Below are positions 1-7,701 of a stretch of 63,552 nt of DNA, piece by piece. The position numbers were made by a program, and so were the translations under genes. The stretch lies in NCBI GenBank assembly GCA_000961645.1, contig LADM01000063.1, forward strand, positions 1 to 63,552, in the 5' to 3' direction. The notes under the pieces were generated by a model, which ran no database searches, was not told where the DNA came from, and saw only the letters and a list, made by a program, of their open reading frames with translations. The stretch is from Gammaproteobacteria bacterium BRH_c0. GTDB taxonomy: Bacteria; Pseudomonadota; Gammaproteobacteria; Pseudomonadales; Porticoccaceae. Position 1 is the stretch's first letter. Each line of letters opens with the position of its first letter.

Positions 1-2
1 TG

Positions 3-1253
3 CTGAAGCGCTGGCACAGCCTGATCCTGGACAACAGCGAGGATCTGGCCCGACTCATGTCCCGTGAACAGGGCAAACCCCTCAGCGAGGCCCGCGGCGA
101 GGTGGCCTACGGCGCCTCCTATGTGGAATGGTTTGCCGAGGAAGCGGTGCGCGCCAACGGCGACATCCTGCCCGCGCTGCTGCCCGGCAAAAAGCAGATG
201 GTTCTCAAGGAGCCGGTGGGTGTGGTGGCCGCCATCACACCGTGGAATTTTCCCCTCGCCATGATTGCCCGCAAGATCGCCCCGGCCCTGGCCGCTGGCT
301 GCACCGTGGTGGCGAAACCCGCCGAGGACACGCCGCTGACGGCGCTGGCACTGGTCAAACTGGCGGAGGAAGCCGGCTTGCCAGCCGGAGTCCTCAATAT
401 CATCACCGCCTCGCGGGACAACACGGTTGCCGCTGTCAGCAGCTGGCTGGCGGATTCGCGAGTGCGCAAGATAAGCTTTACCGGTTCGACGCAGGTGGGC
501 AAACACCTCGCCCGGGAATCTGCCGACACCCTGAAAAAACTGTCCCTAGAACTGGGCGGCAACGCGCCCTTTATCGTCTTTGAGGATGCCGACCTGGATG
601 CCGCGGTGGATGGCCTGATGCGCAGTAAATTCCGCAATGGCGGGCAGACCTGCGTCTGCCCCAACCGCGTTTACGTTCACGACGGCATTTACGACGATTT
701 TGCCCAGCGTCTCGGCAACAGGGTATCCGCCCTCAAGGTTGGCCCCGCCAGCAATGAGAACGCGGAAATAGGCCCCATGATCAATGGCCGCGCCATCGAG
801 AAAATCGAGCGCCATGTGCAAAATGCCCTGGCAAAGGGAGGCAGGCTGATCACCGGTGGCCACTCGATCCGCGATGAGATTGCCAACGGCCCCTTCTACT
901 ACGCGCCCACCGTGATAGCCGACGCAAATGCCGAGATGGATCTGAGCTGCGAGGAAACCTTTGGCCCGGTGGTGCCACTGTTCCGCTTCAGCGCTGAAGC
1001 CGATGTGCTTGCCCGCGCCAACGATACGCCATTCGGTCTTGCCGCCTATTTTTATAGCAGCGATGTAAAGCGCATCTGGCGTGTAGCCGGGCAACTCGAA
1101 GCGGGGATTATCGGTATCAACGAGGGGGCGATTTCCAGTGAAGCAGCACCCTTTGGCGGCGTCAAGGAATCCGGCTATGGGCGCGAGGGCTCACGCTACG
1201 GCCTGGACGATTATATGCAGACCAAATACCTGTGCCAGGGCGAACTGGACTGA
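3..1253 (+). CDS. gabD: NAD(P)-dependent succinate-semialdehyde dehydrogenase, 5'-truncated by window edge
   Basis: This is an aldehyde dehydrogenase of the succinate-semialdehyde type, which oxidises succinate semialdehyde to succinate in the cytoplasm, for example in GABA or 4-hydroxybutyrate use. The frame is open from base 3, so the N-terminus lies outside the window; the ATG at 57 is internal (it encodes [15 protein letters not shown], a conserved family segment). Visible motifs are [20 protein letters not shown], the glycine-rich [10 protein letters not shown], the catalytic glutamate in [12 protein letters not shown], and the catalytic cysteine in [11 protein letters not shown], followed by EETFGPVVP and a C-terminal [15 protein letters not shown]. 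The family is usually about 480 residues, so roughly 60-70 residues are missing. Substrate preference within the family is assigned from overall resemblance to GabD and not proven. Confidence 0.93.
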   Translation: MKRWHSLILDNSEDLARLMSREQGKPLSEARGEVAYGASYVEWFAEEAVRANGDILPALLPGKKQMVLKEPVGVVAAITPWNFPLAMIARKIAPALAAGCTVVAKPAEDTPLTALALVKLAEEAGLPAGVLNIITASRDNTVAAVSSWLADSRVRKISFTGSTQVGKHLARESADTLKKLSLELGGNAPFIVFEDADLDAAVDGLMRSKFRNGGQTCVCPNRVYVHDGIYDDFAQRLGNRVSALKVGPASNENAEIGPMINGRAIEKIERHVQNALAKGGRLITGGHSIRDEIANGPFYYAPTVIADANAEMDLSCEETFGPVVPLFRFSAEADVLARANDTPFGLAAYFYSSDVKRIWRVAGQLEAGIIGINEGAISSEAAPFGGVKESGYGREGSRYGLDDYMQTKYLCQGELD

Positions 1254-1344
1254 ACAGTCGGGAACGCGGCGCTGCCAGCCCGGTAGTAGACAGGCCCGTG
1301 GCAGCTGTTAGGATAGCGTCATCTCACCCAGCCAAGGAAATGCC

Positions 1345-1539
1345 ATGAAAATCAAAAGCCCGGGATTGCAGCTGTCCACCTGTACATTGTTGTTGACCCT
1401 TGCAGCACTGAGTGGCTGCGCACCGGAAGTTGGCAGTGAACGCTGGTGTGAAGCAATGAAGGAGAAGCCCTCTGGTGACTGGACCGTCAACGAGGCCAGC
1501 GACTTTGCCCGACACTGTATTTTCCCCAAGCCAGAATAA
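1345..1539 (+). CDS. Small DUF3012 lipoprotein
   Basis: A 64-residue protein with an N-terminal hydrophobic signal ending in a lipobox-like LAALSGC, so the mature protein probably begins at that Cys as a short lipoprotein. The remainder, with CAPEVGSERWCEAMKEKP and ASDFARHCIF, matches the small DUF3012 family found in marine gammaproteobacteria; function is unknown. Two further cysteines in the mature part could form a disulfide. An AAGGAA ribosome site at about 1334-1339 supports this start. It follows the aldehyde dehydrogenase by about 90 bases and converges on the CDP-alcohol phosphatidyltransferase gene. Confidence 0.75.
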   Translation: MKIKSPGLQLSTCTLLLTLAALSGCAPEVGSERWCEAMKEKPSGDWTVNEASDFARHCIFPKPE

Positions 1540-1602
1540 AACTTGGCAGATTCCTGCTGTCAGGGCCGACTTTGCAGCACTGTCGTTAATACGCAGACTC
1601 GA

Positions 1603-2271
1603 TTAACGGCCCCGACGCTTGTCCTGTCGCTGGGCGCGGCGTTGGCGCATTTTATCCCGCTGCACGCGCAGCTTTTCTGACTGCTGTTGCAGACTCGCCC
1701 TCGCCCGCCGCGACAGGTTGCGGGCGTGGATAAAAGTGGGCACGTTGTACTGGTTGCGGCGCAGCATCAAGACGATCAATACCCCCTCCAGTGCCACCCA
1801 CACATGCAGCACGATCACCGCCCTGAAGGGCAGGGACATATCCAGCAAGGTCAACAGGTAGTAGGCAGGGGCCAGCAACAGCGCGGCCAGCTTGGCTGAC
1901 CAGGTGTGATAACTGGGGAGTTCACCGAACTTCAGCACGCTCAGGCTGGTGGGCAACAGGTAAAACCCCACGCCCAGCGCCAGAAACCATCTCTCGCGAT
2001 CAAACACCTGTGGCCAGGCCAGATAGAGGCCGGCAATCATGGCGCCGTAGGTCAGCAGGTCGCCCCAGCTATCGAGTTTGGCGCCAAGATCCGACTCCTG
2101 GTGCAGGAGCCGGGCAAAGTAACCGTCCAACGCATCGGACAACAGTGAAACCGCCAGAACAGCGAGGAATGCAATCTGCATCTGTTGCCAGGCGAGGGCG
2201 AGCAACACCGGGACCAGAACAATCCGCAGGCCACTGAGAAGGTTGGGTACTGTGATCAGCCGGTTTTTCAT
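1603..2271 (-). CDS. CDP-alcohol phosphatidyltransferase family membrane protein
   Basis: An integral inner-membrane enzyme of the family that joins a CDP-activated diacylglycerol or other CDP-alcohol to an alcohol (PgsA, PssA and relatives). The full family signature is present near residues 45-72: D-x2-D-G-x2-A-R-x8-G-x3-D-x3-D, read as SDALDGYFAR, then GAKLDSWGD. These aspartates bind the metal and the CDP moiety. Several hydrophobic segments follow. The last 40 residues are very rich in Arg/Lys/Gln, likely a cytoplasmic tail. At 222 residues it is slightly longer than PgsA. The alcohol acceptor cannot be told from the sequence. Confidence 0.85.
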   Translation of the reverse strand: MKNRLITVPNLLSGLRIVLVPVLLALAWQQMQIAFLAVLAVSLLSDALDGYFARLLHQESDLGAKLDSWGDLLTYGAMIAGLYLAWPQVFDRERWFLALGVGFYLLPTSLSVLKFGELPSYHTWSAKLAALLLAPAYYLLTLLDMSLPFRAVIVLHVWVALEGVLIVLMLRRNQYNVPTFIHARNLSRRARASLQQQSEKLRVQRDKMRQRRAQRQDKRRGR

Positions 2272-2398
2272 TATTGTCCGGTGTTAGCTAATGACTGGTT
2301 GTTTCCAGTTGTTGATAGTTGCTGGCTTTTGCCAGTGGCTCACTGCTGCTGACCATTGATCGCGGTTCAGGTTCATAGCCAACACATCCTCGCCAGGC

Positions 2399-3175
2399 TC
2401 ACTTTTTCTGGCCATGCCCTTGCCGCTGTCGCACTGCTTCATAAAGACAGACACCGGCGGCCACCGACACATTGAGGCTGCTGACCGAGCCCGCCATCGG
2501 CAGGTTGACCAGCACGTCGCAATGTTCCTTTGTCAGTCTGCGCATACCCTTGCCCTCGGCGCCCATGACCAGCGCCATAGGCCCTTTCAGATCGGCCTGA
2601 AACAGCGTCGAGGACGCATCGCCGTCAGTCCCGGTTATCCACACACCCAGCTCCTGGAGTTGCTTGAGGGTGCGCGACAGGTTGGTGACCACCACAAAGG
2701 GCACCGTTTCCGCAGCCCCGCTCGCCACCTTGCGCACGGTGGCGGTGATGCCCGCAGAATTGTCCTTGGGGGCGATCACCGCGTCGACCCCGGCGGCATC
2801 CGCCGTGCGCAGGCAGGCACCCAGGTTGTGGGGGTCGGTCACGCCATCGAGAACGAGCAACATCGGCGGATGATCGAGCCTCTCCAGCAAGGAGAACAGG
2901 TAGTGATCATCGCGCACATCGCCAGTGGTGCAGCGGGCAATGACCCCCTGGTGGTTGCCCGGCGCCAGGGCTTCAAGCTCATCGCGGGTGGCGCCACTGA
3001 TGGGAATGTCGTGCTGCTCGGCGAGGGCGCGAATCTTGTTGAGGCGCTGGTCGTGGCGCCCCTTGAGCACGCGGATTTCAGTGATTCGCTCCGGTTCGGT
3101 TTTCAGCACCGCCTGAACGGAATGCAGCCCGTATACCCACTCTTGCCCGGCGGGCTGGTTTGACTCTTTTTCCAT
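2399..3175 (-). CDS. rlmB: 23S rRNA (guanosine-2251-2'-O)-methyltransferase RlmB
   Basis: SpoU/TrmH-superfamily enzyme that 2'-O-methylates G2251 of 23S rRNA using S-adenosylmethionine. The N-terminal part (WVYGLHSVQAVL) is the RNA-binding substrate domain. The C-terminal trefoil-knot methyltransferase shows all three family motifs: DPHNLGACLRTADAAGVDAV, VMGAEGKGMRRL and LPMAGSVSSLNVSVAAGVCL. Length (258) is slightly above the usual 245. It lies 6 bases downstream of rnr on the same strand, the classical rnr-rlmB arrangement of gammaproteobacteria, so co-transcription is expected. Confidence 0.97.
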   Translation of the reverse strand: MEKESNQPAGQEWVYGLHSVQAVLKTEPERITEIRVLKGRHDQRLNKIRALAEQHDIPISGATRDELEALAPGNHQGVIARCTTGDVRDDHYLFSLLERLDHPPMLLVLDGVTDPHNLGACLRTADAAGVDAVIAPKDNSAGITATVRKVASGAAETVPFVVVTNLSRTLKQLQELGVWITGTDGDASSTLFQADLKGPMALVMGAEGKGMRRLTKEHCDVLVNLPMAGSVSSLNVSVAAGVCLYEAVRQRQGHGQKK

Positions 3176-3181
3176 GATGTT

Positions 3182-5773
3182 CTAGCGCCTTCTGCGTCTG
3201 GTTCTGCCGCTGGGCTTGGCCGTGTCGGCAGCGCCACCCTCATCCGCTGGAGCCTTTTTTTTGCCTGTTGTCGCTTTTTTAACGGCTCCGGATTTTGCTG
3301 TAGTGTCAGCCTTGGCCGCAGAGCCCGCCTCTTTCGCGGTCGGCGGCTTGCCAGCATCACGGCTTTTACCGCCTTTGCCCGCGGGGCGATCTGCATTGCG
3401 GCCCCCACTACGGCTGCGACCCTTGTCCCGTGGCGGCTTGCCTGTAGTCTCAGAATCCGCTTTGGTCTTGCCGCGTTTACCACGCTCATCCTCGAGCAGT
3501 TCAAAGTCCACCTTGCGCTCTTCGAGATCCACGCGGGTCACCCGCACCCGCACCGTATCGCCGAGGCGGAACACCTTGCGGGTGCGCTCGCCCACCAAGC
3601 GGTGATGGGCAGGCTCATGGTTGTAATAATCCTTGGGCAGGCCGGTGATATGGATCAGGCCTTCGACAAACAGATCGGAGAGCTCCACAAACAGGCCAAA
3701 GCCCACCACTGAGGTCACAATGCCGGTGTATTCCTCACCCACCTTGTCGAGCAGGTATTCGCACTTGAGCCAGGTTTCCACATCGCGGGTGGCTTCGTCG
3801 GCACGGCGCTCGGTGAAGGAGGCGTGTTCGCCCGCCTCTGACATCCAGGCGGCGTCATAGGGATAGGACCGGGCTGCCGTCAGGAGTGGTGCGCCATCGA
3901 CGCGACGCAAACCGCGCATGCGCTTCTTGCTGCGCAGCAGGCTGCGAATCGCCCGGTGCACCAGCAGATCGGGGTAGCGGCGGATGGGCGAGGTAAAGTG
4001 GGTATAGGCTTCGTAATTGAGGCCAAAGTGGCCCTCGTTCTCGGGGCGGTAATCGGCGCGGCTCATGGAGCGCAGCATCACCTGCTGAATCACGTGGGCA
4101 TCGGCCCGGCCCGCCACCTGTGACAGCACCTTCTGGTAATCCGTCGGGGTGGGGGAGTCGCCTCCGGCCAGACCAAGACCCAGTTCGGCGAGAAATTCCC
4201 GCAATTTTGCCAGCTTCTCGGCGCCCGGACCTTCGTGGACGCGATACAGTGCTGGCAGCTTGCTCTTTTCCAGCAATTTTGCCGAACACACGTTGGCAGA
4301 GAGCATGCACTCCTCGATCAGCATGTGTGCCTGGGTGCGGGTCTGGGGAATGATCTGCTCAATCTTGCGCTGGGCGTCAAAGAGGATGCGGGTTTCACCG
4401 GTTTCAAAGTCAATGGCGCCGCGCTCTTCGCGGGATTTGCGCAGCACCTTGTAGAGGTCATAGAGGTGGTCAATACGCTCGACAACGCCTTCAAACTGCT
4501 TGCGAACCGAGCTGTTGCTGTCACCGCGCTGGGCGATCATGGCCGCCACCTGGGTATAGGTAAGGCGCGCGCGGGAGTGCATCACCCCCTCAAAAAACTC
4601 GTAGCCGGTGACCTCCCCGTAGGGGCTGATGGTCATGTCGCACACCAGGCACAGACGATCCACCTGGGGGTTGAGCGAACACAGGCCGTTGGAGAGCTTT
4701 TCCGGCAGCATGGGAACCACCTGGCCAGGAAAGTACACCGAGGTACCGCGCTTCCAGGCTTCCTTGTCCAGCTCGCTGCCGGGGTGCACATAATGAGAGA
4801 CATCGGCGATGGCCACCATCAGGCGCCAGCCGCCTTTCTTCCTGCGCCAGCCGCCCTTTTTCAGGGGTTCGCAGTAAACCGCATCGTCAAAATCCTTGGA
4901 ATCCTCACCATCAATGGTGACAAAGTGCATATCACGCAGATCGACACGATTGGCATAGTCGCTCTCCTGCACCTGCGGGGCAATGGCGGCGAGCTCCGGC
5001 TCTATCTGGGGAGGCCATTCATGGGGAATATTGTAATTGTGCAGGCTGAGCTGGATTTCCATGCCCGGCGCGCGGTGTTCGCCCAGCACCTGGACGATAC
5101 GCCCCAGGGGCAGGTGATCGCGGGAAGGCTGGCTGGTGATGGCCACCAGCACCATCTGGCCACTGCTGGCGTTGCCGCTGGCCTCGGGAGGCACGATCAC
5201 GTCCTGGCTGATACGGGGGTTGTCGGGGCGTACAAAGTACATGCCGCCCTCAACGAAATAGCGCCCCACCAGCTTTTCGGTATTGTGGGCAACCACCTCG
5301 ACGATGGAGCCCTCAGGGCGACCACGCCGGTCTTCACCGGAGATCCGCACCAGCACTTCATCGCCGTCAAAGACCCGGCGCATCTGGCGGCTCGACAGGT
5401 AAATATCCTGCGGCTCACCGGTGGACACAAAACCGAATCCTTCCGGGTGGCCAATAACCCGGCCCTTGATCAGGTTCATCTTGTCGAGGGTGCCGTAGCC
5501 CCCCAGGCGGTTGCTGACCAGCTGGCCGTCGCGCACCATGGCGCCAAGACGGCGGCGCAGGGCCTCGATACTGTCGTCATCGCGGAGCTTGAGAACCTTG
5601 CACAGCTCCTCGTGTGTGAGGGGGCCTACGCTCTTGCCCAGCAGCTCCAGAATGTATTCGCGGCTGGCAATGGGCTTTTCATAGTTGGACGCTTCGCGCT
5701 CGGCATTGGGGTCAGCGGGTAGTGATGATTTTTTCAACGATATCTCTCGGTCTGCGACAATCAAATGTTCCAA
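3182..5773 (-). CDS. rnr: Ribonuclease R
   Basis: 3'-5' exoribonuclease that degrades structured RNA. Order of domains in 863 residues: an N-terminal winged-helix region (about 35-100), cold-shock domains (about 105-260), the RNB catalytic domain (about 275-610), an S1 domain (about 655-745) and a long Lys/Arg/Ala/Gly-rich tail (about 750-863) typical of RNase R. The active-site aspartates are in TIDGEDSKDFDDAVY (D288, D294, D296, D297). Just after this motif there is a tandem repeat KKGGWRR/KKGGWRL (see repeat entry), an unusual insertion between catalytic motif and the MVAIADVSHYV strand. The gene heads the rnr-rlmB unit and is divergent from tRNA-Leu. Confidence 0.97.
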   Translation of the reverse strand: MEHLIVADREISLKKSSLPADPNAEREASNYEKPIASREYILELLGKSVGPLTHEELCKVLKLRDDDSIEALRRRLGAMVRDGQLVSNRLGGYGTLDKMNLIKGRVIGHPEGFGFVSTGEPQDIYLSSRQMRRVFDGDEVLVRISGEDRRGRPEGSIVEVVAHNTEKLVGRYFVEGGMYFVRPDNPRISQDVIVPPEASGNASSGQMVLVAITSQPSRDHLPLGRIVQVLGEHRAPGMEIQLSLHNYNIPHEWPPQIEPELAAIAPQVQESDYANRVDLRDMHFVTIDGEDSKDFDDAVYCEPLKKGGWRRKKGGWRLMVAIADVSHYVHPGSELDKEAWKRGTSVYFPGQVVPMLPEKLSNGLCSLNPQVDRLCLVCDMTISPYGEVTGYEFFEGVMHSRARLTYTQVAAMIAQRGDSNSSVRKQFEGVVERIDHLYDLYKVLRKSREERGAIDFETGETRILFDAQRKIEQIIPQTRTQAHMLIEECMLSANVCSAKLLEKSKLPALYRVHEGPGAEKLAKLREFLAELGLGLAGGDSPTPTDYQKVLSQVAGRADAHVIQQVMLRSMSRADYRPENEGHFGLNYEAYTHFTSPIRRYPDLLVHRAIRSLLRSKKRMRGLRRVDGAPLLTAARSYPYDAAWMSEAGEHASFTERRADEATRDVETWLKCEYLLDKVGEEYTGIVTSVVGFGLFVELSDLFVEGLIHITGLPKDYYNHEPAHHRLVGERTRKVFRLGDTVRVRVTRVDLEERKVDFELLEDERGKRGKTKADSETTGKPPRDKGRSRSGGRNADRPAGKGGKSRDAGKPPTAKEAGSAAKADTTAKSGAVKKATTGKKKAPADEGGAADTAKPSGRTRRRRR
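4823..4864. repeat. 21-bp in-frame tandem duplication inside rnr
   Basis: Two adjacent 21-base units (4823-4843 and 4844-4864, both starting GCGCCAGCCGCC on the + strand) differ only near their ends. On the coding strand they encode KKGGWRR followed by KKGGWRL, about ten residues after the catalytic DDAVY of RNase R. RNase R homologues usually have one such segment, so this looks like a recent replication-slippage duplication that keeps the frame. Confidence 0.8.
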
Positions 5774-5801
5774 GAGATTAACAGATTTTTCATTTTCATA
5801 A

Positions 5802-5830
5802 TTGACAATCGTCCGGTCGCTCAGTAAAGT
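5802..5830 (+). promoter_or_regulatory. Sigma70-type promoter of tRNA-Leu
   Basis: A perfect -35 box TTGACA (5802-5807), a 17-base spacer and a -10 box TAAAGT (5825-5830), followed at once by the GC-rich stretch GCGCGCC. A GC-rich discriminator is typical of stringently controlled stable-RNA promoters. The tRNA begins 38 bases downstream. Confidence 0.75.
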
Positions 5831-5867
5831 GCGCGCCTCGACGGGAAGTCAGCTGTATCCCTTCGAC

Positions 5868-5954
5868 GCCCAGATGGCGGAACTGGTAGACGCGCTAGCT
5901 TCAGGTGCTAGTGATCGAAAGGTCGTGGAGGTTCAAGTCCTCTTCTGGGCACCA
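5868..5954 (+). tRNA. tRNA-Leu (anticodon CAG)
   Basis: An 87-base class II tRNA including an encoded CCA. The acceptor stem GCCCAGA pairs with TCTGGGC. The anticodon stem CTAGC/GCTAG encloses loop TTCAGGT with anticodon CAG at 5902-5904, reading CUG leucine codons. A long variable arm follows, as required for tRNA-Leu, and the T arm contains GTTCAAGTC. A strong promoter lies upstream and an intrinsic terminator downstream. Confidence 0.97.
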
Positions 5955-5963
5955 TTTACAGAA

Positions 5964-5991
5964 AACCGGGTATAAACTGCCCGGTTTTTTT
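5964..5991 (+). terminator. Intrinsic terminator of tRNA-Leu
   Basis: Stem AACCGGG (5964-5970) pairs with CCCGGTT (5980-5986) around a 9-base loop and continues into a run of T to 5991. Confidence 0.9.
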
Positions 5992-6395
5992 GTGCCCAAA
6001 ATTCGGGCTACCAGCCAGTAGTGGTAGTGCTGACGCAAGCCTCAACCCAAGGCCTCGCCCTGGAAGCGCTGACATCATCTTGGGATCTAACCCAGAATGA
6101 GTCCCCGAAGCGAGGCAAATGCACTCGCATCATTGTGCTGACTGATCCTGAAGGTACCGCCCCAAGCCGTGCAAAACCTGAGCAATTTCCTGAGTAACCT
6201 GTGGCAGGTCACCCAATGGGGACACGTACCACTCTTATCAAGGGCACTGCCAGGAAACCGCACTGGCCCGACAACGACCCCTATCTGGCATTTCGTCTAT
6301 AGGGCTTTTGCATTCAGCGTAAGAGTCAATCATTGAGCCGCTACAACGCCGGCGCTAAGGTGGCGACTTCTTAAATGCCTACTGCCGGAGTCACC
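5992..6395. other. Intergenic stretch without a supported gene
   Basis: About 400 bases between the tRNA-Leu terminator and the NTF2-like gene. One frame is open from the terminator to about 6200, but it has no convincing start or ribosome site and no recognised motif. The position directly 3' of a tRNA would suit a decayed integrated element; no integrase remnant or repeat of the tRNA end was seen. Confidence 0.4.
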
Positions 6396-6797
6396 ATGCC
6401 CAACCCCAATGAAACTGCCATCCGCGATTTTCTCACGCAAAAAATCGAACTGTGGAACGCTGCCAAAGCCGATGAGCTTGAAGCACTGTATCGGGAAATT
6501 GCGCCCAACGGGCTGATCTTTGAGTTTGTGGGAGCACCCAAAATCAACGACGGCTACAAGGCGCTGCGCAAAATGTGCAATGACTGGGGCGGACACATCG
6601 CCATAGAGTTGGTAGAAGTGCTGATTAACGGCAACGAAGTGGCCTGCTACGTCAAGAATCACCGCCTTGCCCAGCCCGGCAGCTTTGTCCCCAGTATCGA
6701 AACCTACACCTTTGAAAGCGGCCATCTGCTGGAGCGTTATTTTCATAACAGCCCGACGGCAGAGGCCTTTGTCGCTGAGGTCAACGGTCAGGACTGA
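6396..6797 (+). CDS. NTF2-like (SnoaL-type) protein
   Basis: A small cone-shaped NTF2-fold protein of 133 residues. The pattern of an N-terminal helix (IRDFLTQKIELWNAAKADELEAL), then alternating strands (IAIELVEVLINGNEVACYVK) and a C-terminal strand with an aromatic/Glu pair (ETYTFESGHLLERYF) is typical of SnoaL/ketosteroid-isomerase-like proteins, which include isomerases, cyclases, dehydratases and non-catalytic ligand binders. An in-frame ATG at 6375 exists, but the ATG at 6396 has GGAG five bases upstream and is preferred. Substrate unknown. Confidence 0.72.
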   Translation: MPNPNETAIRDFLTQKIELWNAAKADELEALYREIAPNGLIFEFVGAPKINDGYKALRKMCNDWGGHIAIELVEVLINGNEVACYVKNHRLAQPGSFVPSIETYTFESGHLLERYFHNSPTAEAFVAEVNGQD

Positions 6798-6942
6798 TAG
6801 CCGCCAAACGGCACAAAAGCGCTCGGTTGATTACTCGATTGTGCTGAAGACAATATTGCCTTCAGCATAATCGAGCAAACCTGGGCGCGCTCAAACACCA
6901 AGCGCATGAAGGGTGATTGGAGTCAGCAGTTGACATGCCAAT

Positions 6943-7557
6943 CTAGCGAATGCCTGAGCCCTTGAGATAGATATCAATATCGACATCCAGGCGTTTTAAC
7001 TCTACTTCCAAATCAAACTCCACTCCCAGCAGTGGCCGGAAATTGCCTCTCGCCAGCACATAAAAGGTAACCGCTGCCTGCCTCGCATCGGGGTGAGACA
7101 TTTTATTGGCGTCAATCAACCCCTGGAAAAAGTCCGTCAGTCGCCCCAGCACTGTGGCAATACCCCGCTCGCGCAAGCGCGCTGTCAGCTGCGGCAAACG
7201 CCCTGCCTCGGATATCAGCATGCGGAAAAACTCCAGAAACCGCGGATTGGTGTCTACGTGGTAAATATGCCGGGCATAGGCGCGCAGGGATTGCCCGGGT
7301 TTGCTGCTGTCCAGATCAAAGTCCATCACAAGGTCGGCCTGCTCGTCGGCAATGCGTTGGTTGACAACTTCGTAGAGTGCTTCCTTGTCGGGGAAATGCC
7401 GGTAGATTGTGCTCTTGCTGACACCGGATGTACGTGAGATATGGTCGACCGAGCAGCCCGTATAGCCCTTTTCCAGAAAGGCCTTGGTGGCCTCATCAAC
7501 CAGCAATTCAAGCCGCTCTTTTGACAGATCCTTGGGTGAAATATTCCGTCTATCCAC
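6943..7557 (-). CDS. TetR/AcrR family transcriptional regulator
   Basis: An N-terminal TetR DNA-binding helix-turn-helix is clear: AFLEKGYTGCSVDHISRTSG then VSKSTIYRHFPDKEALYEVV. The C-terminal ligand domain (about 130 residues) resembles the AefR-like type, with LEFFRMLISEAGRLPQL. I place the start at a GTG (7557) preceded by AAGGAAA; a TTG at 7578 in the same frame is possible. It is divergent from the Tat-exported amidase with 144 bases between them, and a 22-base inverted repeat lies in that gap, so it probably represses the amidase and itself. Confidence 0.88.
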   Translation of the reverse strand: MDRRNISPKDLSKERLELLVDEATKAFLEKGYTGCSVDHISRTSGVSKSTIYRHFPDKEALYEVVNQRIADEQADLVMDFDLDSSKPGQSLRAYARHIYHVDTNPRFLEFFRMLISEAGRLPQLTARLRERGIATVLGRLTDFFQGLIDANKMSHPDARQAAVTFYVLARGNFRPLLGVEFDLEVELKRLDVDIDIYLKGSGIR

Positions 7558-7627
7558 AATAACGGTTTCCTTTATCAACGTTTATAAAGCATCACATTCC
7601 GGCCTGTAAAAAGCTTGCAACAAGCTA

Positions 7628-7649
7628 TTCGAAACCGTATCGTTCGGAA
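7628..7649. promoter_or_regulatory. Candidate TetR operator (imperfect inverted repeat)
   Basis: A 22-base imperfect palindrome with the pattern TTC-n2-AAC-n2-TA-n2-GTT-n2-GAA (14 of 22 positions symmetric), centred on ACCGTATCGT. It sits between the divergent tetR and amidase genes, about 53 bases before the amidase ATG, where a TetR dimer would be expected to bind. This is a prediction from symmetry and position only. Confidence 0.45.
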
Positions 7650-7701
7650 TAGAGTTGTGCAAGCACTTCCACCCGTCAGGACAATAATCAGGGGATAATT
7701 T

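Noticed and set aside
2284..2472. 62-codon frame between the phosphatidyltransferase gene and rlmB
   Set aside because: Half of it overlaps rlmB in another frame and the rest shows no motif or conserved pattern.
4235..5722. 495-codon open frame opposite rnr
   Set aside because: Antisense shadow of RNase R; low-complexity composition with no recognisable motif.
5992..6200. Open frame directly after the tRNA-Leu terminator, suspected integrase relic
   Set aside because: No start codon with ribosome site and the translation lacks the Arg/His/Tyr motifs of tyrosine recombinases.
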